The translations under genes and the position numbers were made by a program. A model generated the notes under the pieces. That model was not told where the DNA came from, did no database searches, and worked only from the letters and a program-made list of their open reading frames with translations. A stretch of DNA of 24,107 nucleotides from Rhodococcus_D sp039923155 (GTDB taxonomy: Bacteria; Actinomycetota; Actinomycetes; Mycobacteriales; Mycobacteriaceae): assembly GCA_039923155.1 (NCBI GenBank), contig JBDTDI010000175.1, forward strand, positions 1-24,107, written 5' to 3'. Positions 17,237 through 23,780 of this stretch are shown one piece after another (within the stretch, counting starts at the first letter, position 1; every line of letters begins with the position of its first letter).

Positions 17237-17820
17237 CCCTGCGCCCAGCCCTCAGGGGCAACACCGGGCACCGCTGCTCGTCGACGTCCGGCCCGGGGAC
17301 CCTCGCCAGAGCCGTCCTCACCGGGCTCGAGCCGGCCGGGCCAGGCCCGCACGGAACGCGACACCAGCAGCGCCTCCTTGCGCAGGGGCCGCAGCCCGGC
17401 CCCGGGGGCCAGCAACAACGGACGCAGGTCCGGGTGCCCGCTGACCTGCAGCCCCGCCATCTCCGCCGCCTCCCGCTCCGGCCACGCAGCGCCCGCCCAC
17501 ACGCCACTCACGCTCGGCAGCACCCCGTCGCGGGAGACGGTCGTCCGCACCAGCAGACCGTCCGCCGGAAGCGCCACCACGTGCAGGACCACGTCCCACG
17601 ACGTGCCCCACTGCACACCCTGCTCCCCCGGGCCGCCCGCGTCAGCCACCATGAGGTGGTCGAACAGCACGCAGCCGAGCTCGTCGCGGGCGCACCGGGC
17701 GGCGGCGACCCAGTCCTGCACCCCCACGAGGACCGCACTCTGCCCGCACGAGGTGACCAGCTCTCCGACCCCGAGCCGTTCGCGCAGCCCCCGCGCGAGC
17801 TCGTCGGAACCGGCGCTCAC
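17233..17820 (-). CDS. NuoC-like subunit (complex I 30-kDa family)
   Basis: Protein of 195 residues whose middle carries the 30-kDa subunit signature: WPEREAAEMAGLQVSGHPDLRPLL (113-136), matching the family pattern ERE-x-x-D/E-x-x-G-(x4-5)-GHPDLR. In complex I NuoC is a scaffold beside NuoD, NuoB and NuoI and binds no cofactor. The following ~55 residues are Arg/Gly-rich and poorly conserved in appearance. GTG 17820 overlaps the NuoB-like stop (GTGA) and the stop overlaps the NuoI-like ATG. No NuoD-like sequence is fused or adjacent, which is unusual since C and D normally go together. Confidence 0.82.
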   Translation of the reverse strand: MSAGSDELARGLRERLGVGELVTSCGQSAVLVGVQDWVAAARCARDELGCVLFDHLMVADAGGPGEQGVQWGTSWDVVLHVVALPADGLLVRTTVSRDGVLPSVSGVWAGAAWPEREAAEMAGLQVSGHPDLRPLLLAPGAGLRPLRKEALLVSRSVRAWPGRLEPGEDGSGEGPRAGRRRAAVPGVAPEGWAQG

Positions 17821-18230
17821 CGTGCAGCCACCACGACCCGGCCGAGGGCTCGCAGCCCCTCCAGGACGGCCTCCGGCCGCGGCGGGCAGCCCGGCACGCT
17901 GACGTGGACGTCGACGAGCTGGTCGATGCCCTTGGTGACGGAGTAGGAGTCCCAGTAGGGACCACCGGTGGCGCAGCAGGCACCCACGGACAGCACGTAC
18001 CGGGGCTCGGGCATCCCCTCGTGGGCGCGGACCACGGCGGGGGCGAGCAGGTCGGTCACGGTCCCGGAGACCAGCAGCACGTGCGCCGCGACCACCGAGG
18101 ACTCCGACGACGGGACGGTTCGGGACCCGTCGGCGAGCGCGGCCATCACCTCGACCCCGCAGCACGCCAGGCCGAGGTCAAGGACGTGCACGGCCAGCGC
18201 GGTGCCGTCGACGTCGATCAGCGTGTACAC
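17817..18230 (-). CDS. NuoB-like subunit (complex I 20-kDa/PSST, hydrogenase small-subunit family)
   Basis: Protein of 137 residues with the four cysteines that hold the N2-type [4Fe-4S] cluster: LACCGVEVM (Cys23-Cys24), VLSVGACCATGG (Cys85) and VPGCPPRPEA (Cys115), plus SGTVTDLLAPAV. It is shorter than typical NuoB (about 160-185), mainly through loss of the segment between the CC motif and the SGT motif. GTG 18230 was chosen because a -10-like TAGCGT ends 6 nt before it. First gene of the B-C-I trio, 44 nt downstream of the ddaH stop on the same strand. NuoB-like proteins also occur in group 4 hydrogenases and related complexes, so this need not belong to NADH dehydrogenase. Confidence 0.85.
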   Translation of the reverse strand: MYTLIDVDGTALAVHVLDLGLACCGVEVMAALADGSRTVPSSESSVVAAHVLLVSGTVTDLLAPAVVRAHEGMPEPRYVLSVGACCATGGPYWDSYSVTKGIDQLVDVHVSVPGCPPRPEAVLEGLRALGRVVVAAR

Positions 18231-18236
18231 CCCGTC

Positions 18237-18242
18237 ACGCTA
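18237..18242 (-). promoter_or_regulatory. -10-like hexamer TAGCGT before the nuoB-like gene
   Basis: TAGCGT (18242-18237, minus strand) ends 6 nt before GTG 18230. This would give the B-C-I trio its own leaderless promoter, separate from ddaH. Inference from spacing. Confidence 0.4.
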
Positions 18243-18274
18243 ACCCCCCGCCGCACCATCCCCGCGGCGACGAC

Positions 18275-19162
18275 CTATCCCCGCGCCGCGCGCAGCGTGT
18301 GCTGCAGACCCCGCAGCTCCATCGTCACGCACTTGGGGCCACCGCCGGCCTTGCGCAGCTCGCTGACGTCGACGAGGTGCGGGGCGAACCCCCGTTCGGC
18401 GAGCAGCCCGGCGAGACGGGTCGCCTCCTGCGCGAGCACCACGTTGCGACCGTCGCTGACCGCGTTCAGACCGAGGCAGCCCGCGTCGGCGGCGTCGGCC
18501 AGCACCGCGTCGGGAAACAGCCGAGCCAGCACCTTGCGGCTGCCCGGGCTGAACGCGAGCGGGTAGTAGGCCACGGTGTCGGCGTCGAGGACCACCAGCG
18601 CGGTGTCGAGGTGGTAGTACCGGGGATCGGTGAGGGTCAGCGACACGACGGGCACCCCCAGCACCTCCTGGGCCTCGGCGTGCGCTCCCGCCTCGGTGCG
18701 GAACCCGGTGCCGGCCAGCAGCACCCGCCCCGTCCAGGCGAAGTCCCCCTCCGCCTCGTTGACCGCGGTGGGGACGAGCACCGCAACCCCCCGCTCGGCG
18801 AACCACCGGGCGTACAGCGCCGCCTCGGGGGCGCGCTGCGTGGTCCGGAACCTGGCCCCGTAGGCCACCCCGTCGACCACCGTCGCCGAGTTTGCCGCAA
18901 ACACCATGTCCGGCAGCCCGGGCACGCCCGCGATGACCTCGACCCGGTGTCCCAGGCTCGCGTACAGCTCCCGCAGGGCCTCCCACTGCTGGGTGGCGCG
19001 GGCGACGTCGACGTCCTGGCTCGGGTCCATCCACGGGTTGATGACGTAGGTGACGTCGAAGTGCTCCGGGGAGCACATGAGGTAGTGGCGGGGACTCGCC
19101 AACCGGACTGGGAGCTCCAGCGCGCCACGCGCTGGGTCGAACCGCGGAACGGACAACGTCAT
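18275..19162 (-). CDS. ddaH: Dimethylargininase / arginine-hydrolase (amidinotransferase superfamily)
   Basis: Guanidine-modifying enzyme with the pentein fold, 295 residues. Seen: LMCSPEHFDVTYVINPWM (28-45), PGLPDMVFAAN with Asp85 and Asn91, EAEGDFAW (Glu138, Asp140), RYYHLDTALVVLD with His184, and GGGPKCVTMELRG with nucleophile Cys278. The family includes dimethylargininase (dimethylarginine to citrulline plus dimethylamine), arginine deiminase and arginine dihydrolase (arginine to ornithine), and the motifs do not decide between them. The neighbouring divergent Lrp/AsnC gene recalls Rv2323c/Rv2324 of M. tuberculosis, where rocD genes follow (recalled); no rocD is seen here. There is no Shine-Dalgarno; a TACGAT 6 nt before ATG 19162 supports a leaderless start. 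Confidence 0.87.
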   Translation of the reverse strand: MTLSVPRFDPARGALELPVRLASPRHYLMCSPEHFDVTYVINPWMDPSQDVDVARATQQWEALRELYASLGHRVEVIAGVPGLPDMVFAANSATVVDGVAYGARFRTTQRAPEAALYARWFAERGVAVLVPTAVNEAEGDFAWTGRVLLAGTGFRTEAGAHAEAQEVLGVPVVSLTLTDPRYYHLDTALVVLDADTVAYYPLAFSPGSRKVLARLFPDAVLADAADAGCLGLNAVSDGRNVVLAQEATRLAGLLAERGFAPHLVDVSELRKAGGGPKCVTMELRGLQHTLRAARG

Positions 19163-19168
19163 GAACGC

Positions 19169-19174
19169 ATCGTA
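19169..19174 (-). promoter_or_regulatory. -10-like hexamer TACGAT before ddaH
   Basis: TACGAT (19174-19169, minus strand) fits TAnnnT and ends 6 nt before the ATG at 19162, so the mRNA would begin at the start codon. It lies in the 74-bp divergent gap shared with the Lrp/AsnC gene. Confidence 0.45.
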
Positions 19175-19236
19175 ATCCGTAGACGCAGACCCTGTTCAGA
19201 CTGCAACCGTGGCCTCGGACCAACAGAATGTTGCGC

Positions 19237-19689
19237 ATGGACTCCATCGACCAGCAAATTGTTTCGTGCCTGGTGACCGACGCCCGGTCCAGCTACGCCG
19301 AGATCGGCGCGGTGGTGCGCCTGTCGGCTCCAGCGGTCAAACGACGGGTGGACAAGCTGCGCAGCTCCGGTGTGGTGCGAGGGTTCTCGGCCGTCGTCGA
19401 CCCGGCGGCCCTCGGCTGGGGCACCGAGGCCTTCGTGGAGGTGCACTGCCGGGGCAACGTCACCCCCACCCGGATCCGGTCGGAGCTGCAGCGCCTGCCC
19501 CAGGTGGTGGCGGCCTACACCGTCTCCGGGGCGGCGGACGCGATCGTGCACCTGCGGGCCGCCGACATCTCCCACCTGGAGACCGGCCTGGAGGCGCTGC
19601 GCGCGCTGGAGGTCGTGGAAAGCACCGTCTCCACCGTGGTGCTCTCCACGCTCATCGACCGGCCGCCCATCCAGGAGCCCGCACCCTGA
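19237..19689 (+). CDS. Lrp/AsnC-family transcriptional regulator
   Basis: Feast/famine regulator of 150 residues. The N-terminal winged helix reads MDSIDQQIVSCLVTDARSSY then AEIGAVVRLSAPAVKRRVDKLRSSGVVRGF (helix-turn-helix about 20-50); the C-terminal RAM (ligand-binding, oligomerising) domain follows from about 60, ending at DRPPIQEPAP. Members usually bind amino acids. Its divergent position to ddaH suggests it senses arginine or a related compound and controls that gene from the shared 74-bp gap. ATG 19237 is preferred: it matches the usual MDxxD opening and has a weak -10-like CAGAAT 7 nt upstream; ATG 19228 would add three residues. A strong hairpin covers its stop. Confidence 0.92.
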   Translation: MDSIDQQIVSCLVTDARSSYAEIGAVVRLSAPAVKRRVDKLRSSGVVRGFSAVVDPAALGWGTEAFVEVHCRGNVTPTRIRSELQRLPQVVAAYTVSGAADAIVHLRAADISHLETGLEALRALEVVESTVSTVVLSTLIDRPPIQEPAP

Positions 19690-19700
19690 TCCGGTGCGGG
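19678..19700 (+). terminator. Hairpin at the end of the Lrp/AsnC gene
   Basis: CCCGCACC (19678-19685), 7-nt loop containing the TGA stop, GGTGCGGG (19693-19700): a perfect 8-bp G/C-rich stem. No U-tract follows, as is common for actinobacterial terminators. It would separate lrp from the downstream crotonase gene. Confidence 0.6.
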
Positions 19701-19725
19701 GGGTCCGCGGTGGCACGATGAGATG

Positions 19726-20496
19726 ATGAACAGCGGCGCAGGAGTACAGACCGAGGTCACCGACGGGGTCGCGGTGGTGACGGTGTCCGACCCGGACCGC
19801 CGCAACGCCCTGACCCTCGACCTCTCTGCCCAGCTGGCCGACGCCGTGGCGATGTGCGAGACCAACGAGGCGGTGCACGCCCTGGTGATCACCGGAGCCG
19901 GCTCCGCGTTCTGCGCCGGTGGCGACCTGGGCGAGCTGGCCCGGGCGGACGCCGCCGGGCTGGAACGCATCTACGCCGGGTTCGTCGCGGTCGCGCACTG
20001 CACCCTGCCCACGATCGCCGCGGTGAACGGAGCCGCAGTCGGCGCCGGCCTCAACCTCTCCCTCGCCGCAGACGTGCGCCTGGTCGGGCCACGGGCCCGC
20101 TTCGACGCCCGCTTCCTGCAGCTCAGCCTGCACCCGGGCGGCGGCATGACCTGGATGCTGCAGCGCGCCGTGGGCCCGCAGGTGGCCCGCGCCATGGTGC
20201 TGTTCGGGACGGTGCTCGACGCCGACGCCGCCGTCGCCCAGGGGCTCGCGCTGAGTCGCCACGACGACGTGGTCGCCGCGGCGGTGGAGCTGGCGAAGGT
20301 GTCGGCGGCCGCCCCCCGCCCGCTGGTGCTCGCCACGAAGGCCAGCATGCAGGCCACCACCACACCGGGCACGGTCGACACCGATGCGCACACCGCGGCG
20401 CTGGCGATCGAGCTCGGCCCGCAGGCCGACTCGACGGCAACTCCCGAGTTCGCGGAGCAGGTCCGTGCCCTGCAGCAGCGGATCAGCCGCCGCTGA
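19726..20496 (+). CDS. Enoyl-CoA hydratase/isomerase (crotonase) family protein, non-canonical active site
   Basis: Crotonase-fold protein, 256 residues. The oxyanion-hole segments are present: ALVITGAGSAFCAGGDLGEL (about 47-66) and AAVNGAAVGAGLNLSLAAD. In classical enoyl-CoA hydratase two Glu act: one in GGGCELA and one in QPEI. Aligned by eye, this protein has Asn in the first (GAGLNLSLAAD) and Phe in the second (RFDARFLQLSLHPGGG). It is therefore probably not a plain hydratase; isomerase, thioesterase-like, hydrolase or non-catalytic acyl-CoA binding are open. ATG 19726 is used because CACGAT lies 6 nt upstream; ATG 19723 is possible. No other beta-oxidation gene is adjacent. Confidence 0.88.
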   Translation: MNSGAGVQTEVTDGVAVVTVSDPDRRNALTLDLSAQLADAVAMCETNEAVHALVITGAGSAFCAGGDLGELARADAAGLERIYAGFVAVAHCTLPTIAAVNGAAVGAGLNLSLAADVRLVGPRARFDARFLQLSLHPGGGMTWMLQRAVGPQVARAMVLFGTVLDADAAVAQGLALSRHDDVVAAAVELAKVSAAAPRPLVLATKASMQATTTPGTVDTDAHTAALAIELGPQADSTATPEFAEQVRALQQRISRR

Positions 20497-20498
20497 CC

Positions 20499-20546
20499 CG
20501 TCCAGGGTGACGTCCAGGGTGACGTCCAGGGTGACGTCGAGGGTGA
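20499..20546. repeat. Four 12-bp tandem repeats upstream of korA
   Basis: CGTCCAGGGTGA occurs three times exactly and once with one change (CGTCGAGGGTGA), followed by a partial copy. The array starts 3 nt after the crotonase stop and ends about 50 bp before the putative korA -10. Each copy junction has TGACGTC. On the minus strand the array reads as four Val-Thr-Leu-Asp units inside an open frame starting at GTG 20589. Confidence 0.9.
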
Positions 20547-20596
20547 CGTAGGGCGCACCCGGTTGGGCGAACGGGTCCGAACTGGTCACGGCGACG

Positions 20597-20602
20597 TAAA
20601 GT
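20597..20602 (+). promoter_or_regulatory. -10-like hexamer TAAAGT for korA-korB
   Basis: TAAAGT fits the actinobacterial TAnnnT pattern and is one of the few A/T-rich points in the gap. Start would be near 20609, giving a 5' UTR of about 55 nt to GTG 20664. No clear -35 is visible at the right distance. Confidence 0.4.
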
Positions 20603-20663
20603 CGGTCCCGGACACCGAGCGGGCCCTGCCCGTAGCCGACGGCCCGGAAGAGGTCTGCAGCAA

Positions 20664-22667
20664 GTGAGCACCCAGCGCGAGAACCTGAACATCAACCGGG
20701 TCGTCATCCGCTTCGCCGGGGACTCCGGGGACGGCATGCAGCTCGCGGGCGACCGGTTCACCTCCGAGGCCGCCGCCTTCGGCAACGACCTGGCCACCCA
20801 GCCCAACTTCCCGGCGGAGATCCGCGCACCCCGCGGCACCCTGGCCGGTGTCTCGAGCTTCCAGATCCACTTCGCCGACTACGACATCCTCACCGCCGGG
20901 GATCGACCGGACGTGCTGGTGGCCATGAACCCTGCTGCCCTCAAGGCGAACGTCGGCGACCTGCCTCGCGGGGGCACGCTGATCGTGAACACCGACGAGT
21001 TCACTAAGCGCAACCTCGGCGCAGTCGGTTACGACACCGACCCGCTCACCCCCGCCGAGGGCGCAGCGGACCCGCTCGCCGACTTCGTGGTCCACCGGGT
21101 GGCGATGGCCACGCTCACCAGGGGTGCGGTCGAGGCGACGGGGCTCTCCAAGAAGGACGCCGAGCGCTGCAAGAACATGTTCGCCCTGGGCCTGCTGTCG
21201 TGGATGTACCACCGCGACACCGAGTCCACCACGAAGTTCCTGCGCTCCAAGTTCGCCAAGGACGCCACGGTCGCCGAGGCCAACGTGCTCGCCTACCAGG
21301 CGGGCTGGGCCTACGGGGAGACCACCGAGAGCTTCGCGACCACCTACACGGTGGCCGCCGCAATGCTGCCCGAGGGCACTTACCGCCAGGTCACCGGCAA
21401 CACCGCGCTCGCCTACGGCCTGGTCGCGGCCGGCGCCCGCTCCGGTCTGCCGGTGTTCCTCGGCTCCTACCCCATCACCCCGGCCAGCGACATCCTGCAC
21501 GAGCTGAGCAAGCACAAGAACTTCGGTGTGACCACCTTCCAGGCCGAGGACGAGATCGCCGGCGTCGGCGCCGCGCTCGGGGCGGCCTTCGGGGGCGCGC
21601 TGGGCGTCACCACCACCTCCGGGCCCGGTCTGGCGCTGAAGTCGGAGACGATCGGCCTCGCCGTGATGACCGAGCTGCCGCTGCTGGTGGTGGACGTGCA
21701 GCGGGGCGGGCCGTCCACGGGCCTGCCCACCAAGACCGAGCAGGCCGACCTGCTGCAGGCCATGTACGGCCGCAACGGCGAGTCGCCGGTGCCGATCGTC
21801 GCCCCCGCCAGCCCGTCGGACTGCTTCGCCGCCGCCCTGGAGGCCGCGCGCATCGCCATCACCTACCGCACGCCGGTGCTGCTCCTGTCCGACGGTGCCA
21901 TCGCCAACGGTTCCGAGCCGTGGTCGGTGCCCGACGTCGCCGACCTCGTCCGCCTGGATCCTGCCTTTGCCCTGGCGCCCACCCACGGTGACCTGGACCG
22001 CTCCGAGGCCCCCGCGCCGGACGCCGCCGGGGCGGGGCGCTCCGCCTCCGGGACCGCGGAGTTCTCGCCGTACACCCGCGACCCCGACACCCTGGCCCGT
22101 CCCTGGGCCATCCCCGGCACCGCCGGGCTCGAGCACCGCATCGGGGGTCTGGAGAAGGCGAACGGGGGCGGCGGAATCTCCTACGACCCGGCCAACCACA
22201 ACCTGATGGTGCGCCTGCGCCAAGCGAAGATCGACGGCATCACCGTTCCCGACGTCGTCGTCGACGACCCCTCCGGCGCCGCCAGCATCCTGGTCCTCGG
22301 CTGGGGCTCCAGCTACGGCCCGATCGGCGCCGCAGCCCGGCGGGTGCGGGCCAGGGGCACGAACGTCGCCCAGGCTCACCTGCGCCACCTCAACCCCCTG
22401 CCCGCCAACCTGGGCGAGGTGCTGCGCGCCTACGAGAAGGTGGTGGTGCCGGAGATGAACCTCGGCCAGCTGTCGATGATCCTGCGGGCGCGCTACCTCG
22501 TCGACATCCAGCCCGTCACCAAGGTGGCCGGGCTCGCCTTCCTGGCCGAGGAGCTGCAGGACGTGCTGCTGGCCGCGGCCGCCGGCACCCTCGCCGCCAC
22601 GGAAGCCGCCAAGACCACCACCGCCCGTTCCGCCGCTGCCCTCACCCACCAGGAGGCCTCCGCATGA
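20664..22667 (+). CDS. korA: 2-oxoglutarate:ferredoxin oxidoreductase, alpha subunit (gamma-alpha fusion)
   Basis: KorA oxidatively decarboxylates 2-oxoglutarate to succinyl-CoA together with KorB, reducing ferredoxin. The 667-residue chain begins with the gamma domain (about 10-190), with FAGDSGDGMQLAGDRF (17-32) and NFPAEIRAPRGTLAGVSSFQ, then the alpha pyrimidine-binding domain from about 250: GLPVFLGSYPITPASDILHEL, FQAEDEIAGVGAALGAAFGG, TTTSGPGLALKSE, VDVQRGGPSTGLPTKTEQAD. These blocks match actinobacterial KorA (Rv2455c-like in M. tuberculosis, recalled). GTG 20664 has AAGAGG about 9 nt upstream. The stop overlaps korB by 4 nt (ATGA). Confidence 0.95.
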   Translation: MSTQRENLNINRVVIRFAGDSGDGMQLAGDRFTSEAAAFGNDLATQPNFPAEIRAPRGTLAGVSSFQIHFADYDILTAGDRPDVLVAMNPAALKANVGDLPRGGTLIVNTDEFTKRNLGAVGYDTDPLTPAEGAADPLADFVVHRVAMATLTRGAVEATGLSKKDAERCKNMFALGLLSWMYHRDTESTTKFLRSKFAKDATVAEANVLAYQAGWAYGETTESFATTYTVAAAMLPEGTYRQVTGNTALAYGLVAAGARSGLPVFLGSYPITPASDILHELSKHKNFGVTTFQAEDEIAGVGAALGAAFGGALGVTTTSGPGLALKSETIGLAVMTELPLLVVDVQRGGPSTGLPTKTEQADLLQAMYGRNGESPVPIVAPASPSDCFAAALEAARIAITYRTPVLLLSDGAIANGSEPWSVPDVADLVRLDPAFALAPTHGDLDRSEAPAPDAAGAGRSASGTAEFSPYTRDPDTLARPWAIPGTAGLEHRIGGLEKANGGGGISYDPANHNLMVRLRQAKIDGITVPDVVVDDPSGAASILVLGWGSSYGPIGAAARRVRARGTNVAQAHLRHLNPLPANLGEVLRAYEKVVVPEMNLGQLSMILRARYLVDIQPVTKVAGLAFLAEELQDVLLAAAAGTLAATEAAKTTTARSAAALTHQEASA

Positions 22668-23752
22668 CCACCACCGTTCCTGCCGTCAGCGGCCCGGGTG
22701 CAGATCTCGGCCTGAGCGCGCTGGCCGGTGTCCCCACCACCGACGTCCCGCAGAAGGCCAAGGACTTCACCTCCGGCTCCGAGGTGCGCTGGTGCCCCGG
22801 CTGCGGCGACTACGCCATCCTCGCCACCATCCGGGGCTTCCTGCCCGAGCTCGGACTCAAGCGGGAGAACATCGTCTTCGTCTCCGGGATCGGCTGTTCC
22901 TCCCGCTTCCCGTACTACCTCGAGACCTACGGCATGCACTCCATCCACGGCCGCGCCCCGGCGATCGCGACCGGGCTCAGCGTGTCCCGTCCCGACCTGT
23001 CGGTCTGGGTGGTCACCGGTGACGGCGACGCGTTGAGCATCGGCGGCAACCACCTGATCCACAGCCTGCGCCGCAACGTCAACCTCAAGATCCTGCTGTT
23101 CAACAACCGGATCTACGGCCTGACCAAGGGTCAGTACTCCCCCACCTCCGAGGTCGGCAAGGTCACCAAGTCCACGCCGATGGGGTCGCTGGACACCCCG
23201 TTCAACCCGCTCAGCCTGGCCCTGGGTGCTGAGGCGACCTTCGTGGGCCGGGCCCTGGACTCCGACCGCAAGGGCCTCGCGCAGGTGCTGCGTGCGGCGG
23301 CCGCGCACCGGGGCACGGCCTTCGTGGAGATCTTCCAGGACTGCCCGATCTTCAACGACGGCAGCTTCGACCTCCTCCGCAAGGGTGAGCAGGCCGAGCA
23401 CCGGCTGATCCGGCTGGCCGACGGCGAGCCGATCGTCTTCGGCCCCGACGGCGAGCACTGCGTGGTGCGCTCAGGCTTCGGGCTGACGGTTGCCGAGACC
23501 GCGGACGTCGACCCCGCGGACGTGGTGGTGCACGACGCGCACACCGACAACCCGGAGTACGCCTACGCGCTGAGCCGCCTGTCCGACCAGGACCTCAACC
23601 ACACGGTCACCGGCGTCTTCCGCTCCGTCGCCCGCCCCACCTACGACGACGGCGCCCGCGCCCAGGTCGACGCCGCGCGCCAGGCCAAGCCGAGTGACGA
23701 CAACGCGCTGCAGGACCTGCTGCGCGGCAAGGACACCTGGACCGTCGGTTGA
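22664..23752 (+). CDS. korB: 2-oxoglutarate:ferredoxin oxidoreductase, beta subunit
   Basis: Thiamine-diphosphate and Fe-S subunit partnering KorA, 362 residues. The TPP/Mg motif is VVTGDGDALSIGGNHLIHSL (about 116-134) followed by FNNRIYGLTKGQYSP. Cysteines for one [4Fe-4S] cluster: CPGC (Cys44, Cys47), GIGC (Cys78) and FQDC (Cys227). The N-terminal DFTSGSEVRWCPGCGDYAIL is typical. ATG 22664 overlaps the korA stop and has AGGAGG about 6 nt upstream. No ferredoxin gene lies in the operon, so the electron acceptor must be encoded elsewhere. KOR of this type can complement or replace the dehydrogenase step of the TCA cycle in mycobacteria. Confidence 0.96.
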   Translation: MTTTVPAVSGPGADLGLSALAGVPTTDVPQKAKDFTSGSEVRWCPGCGDYAILATIRGFLPELGLKRENIVFVSGIGCSSRFPYYLETYGMHSIHGRAPAIATGLSVSRPDLSVWVVTGDGDALSIGGNHLIHSLRRNVNLKILLFNNRIYGLTKGQYSPTSEVGKVTKSTPMGSLDTPFNPLSLALGAEATFVGRALDSDRKGLAQVLRAAAAHRGTAFVEIFQDCPIFNDGSFDLLRKGEQAEHRLIRLADGEPIVFGPDGEHCVVRSGFGLTVAETADVDPADVVVHDAHTDNPEYAYALSRLSDQDLNHTVTGVFRSVARPTYDDGARAQVDAARQAKPSDDNALQDLLRGKDTWTVG

Positions 23753-23758
23753 CCAGGT

Positions 23759-23779
23759 GCGGGCGCTAGGGTCGCCCGC
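23759..23779. terminator. 7-bp hairpin between korB and the RarD-like gene
   Basis: GCGGGCG (23759-23765), 7-nt loop CTAGGGT, CGCCCGC (23773-23779). It sits 6 nt after the korB stop and could terminate korAB, though no U-tract follows. The loop contains TAGGGT (23767-23772), a -10-like hexamer 8 nt before GTG 23781, so the same palindrome could be an operator around the downstream promoter. Confidence 0.5.
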
Positions 23780-23780
23780 C

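Noticed and set aside
19159..20589. 476-codon minus-strand frame opposite lrp and the crotonase gene
   Set aside because: Only its first ~18 residues look protein-like; the rest mirrors two recognised genes. Kept only as a possible relic in the findings.
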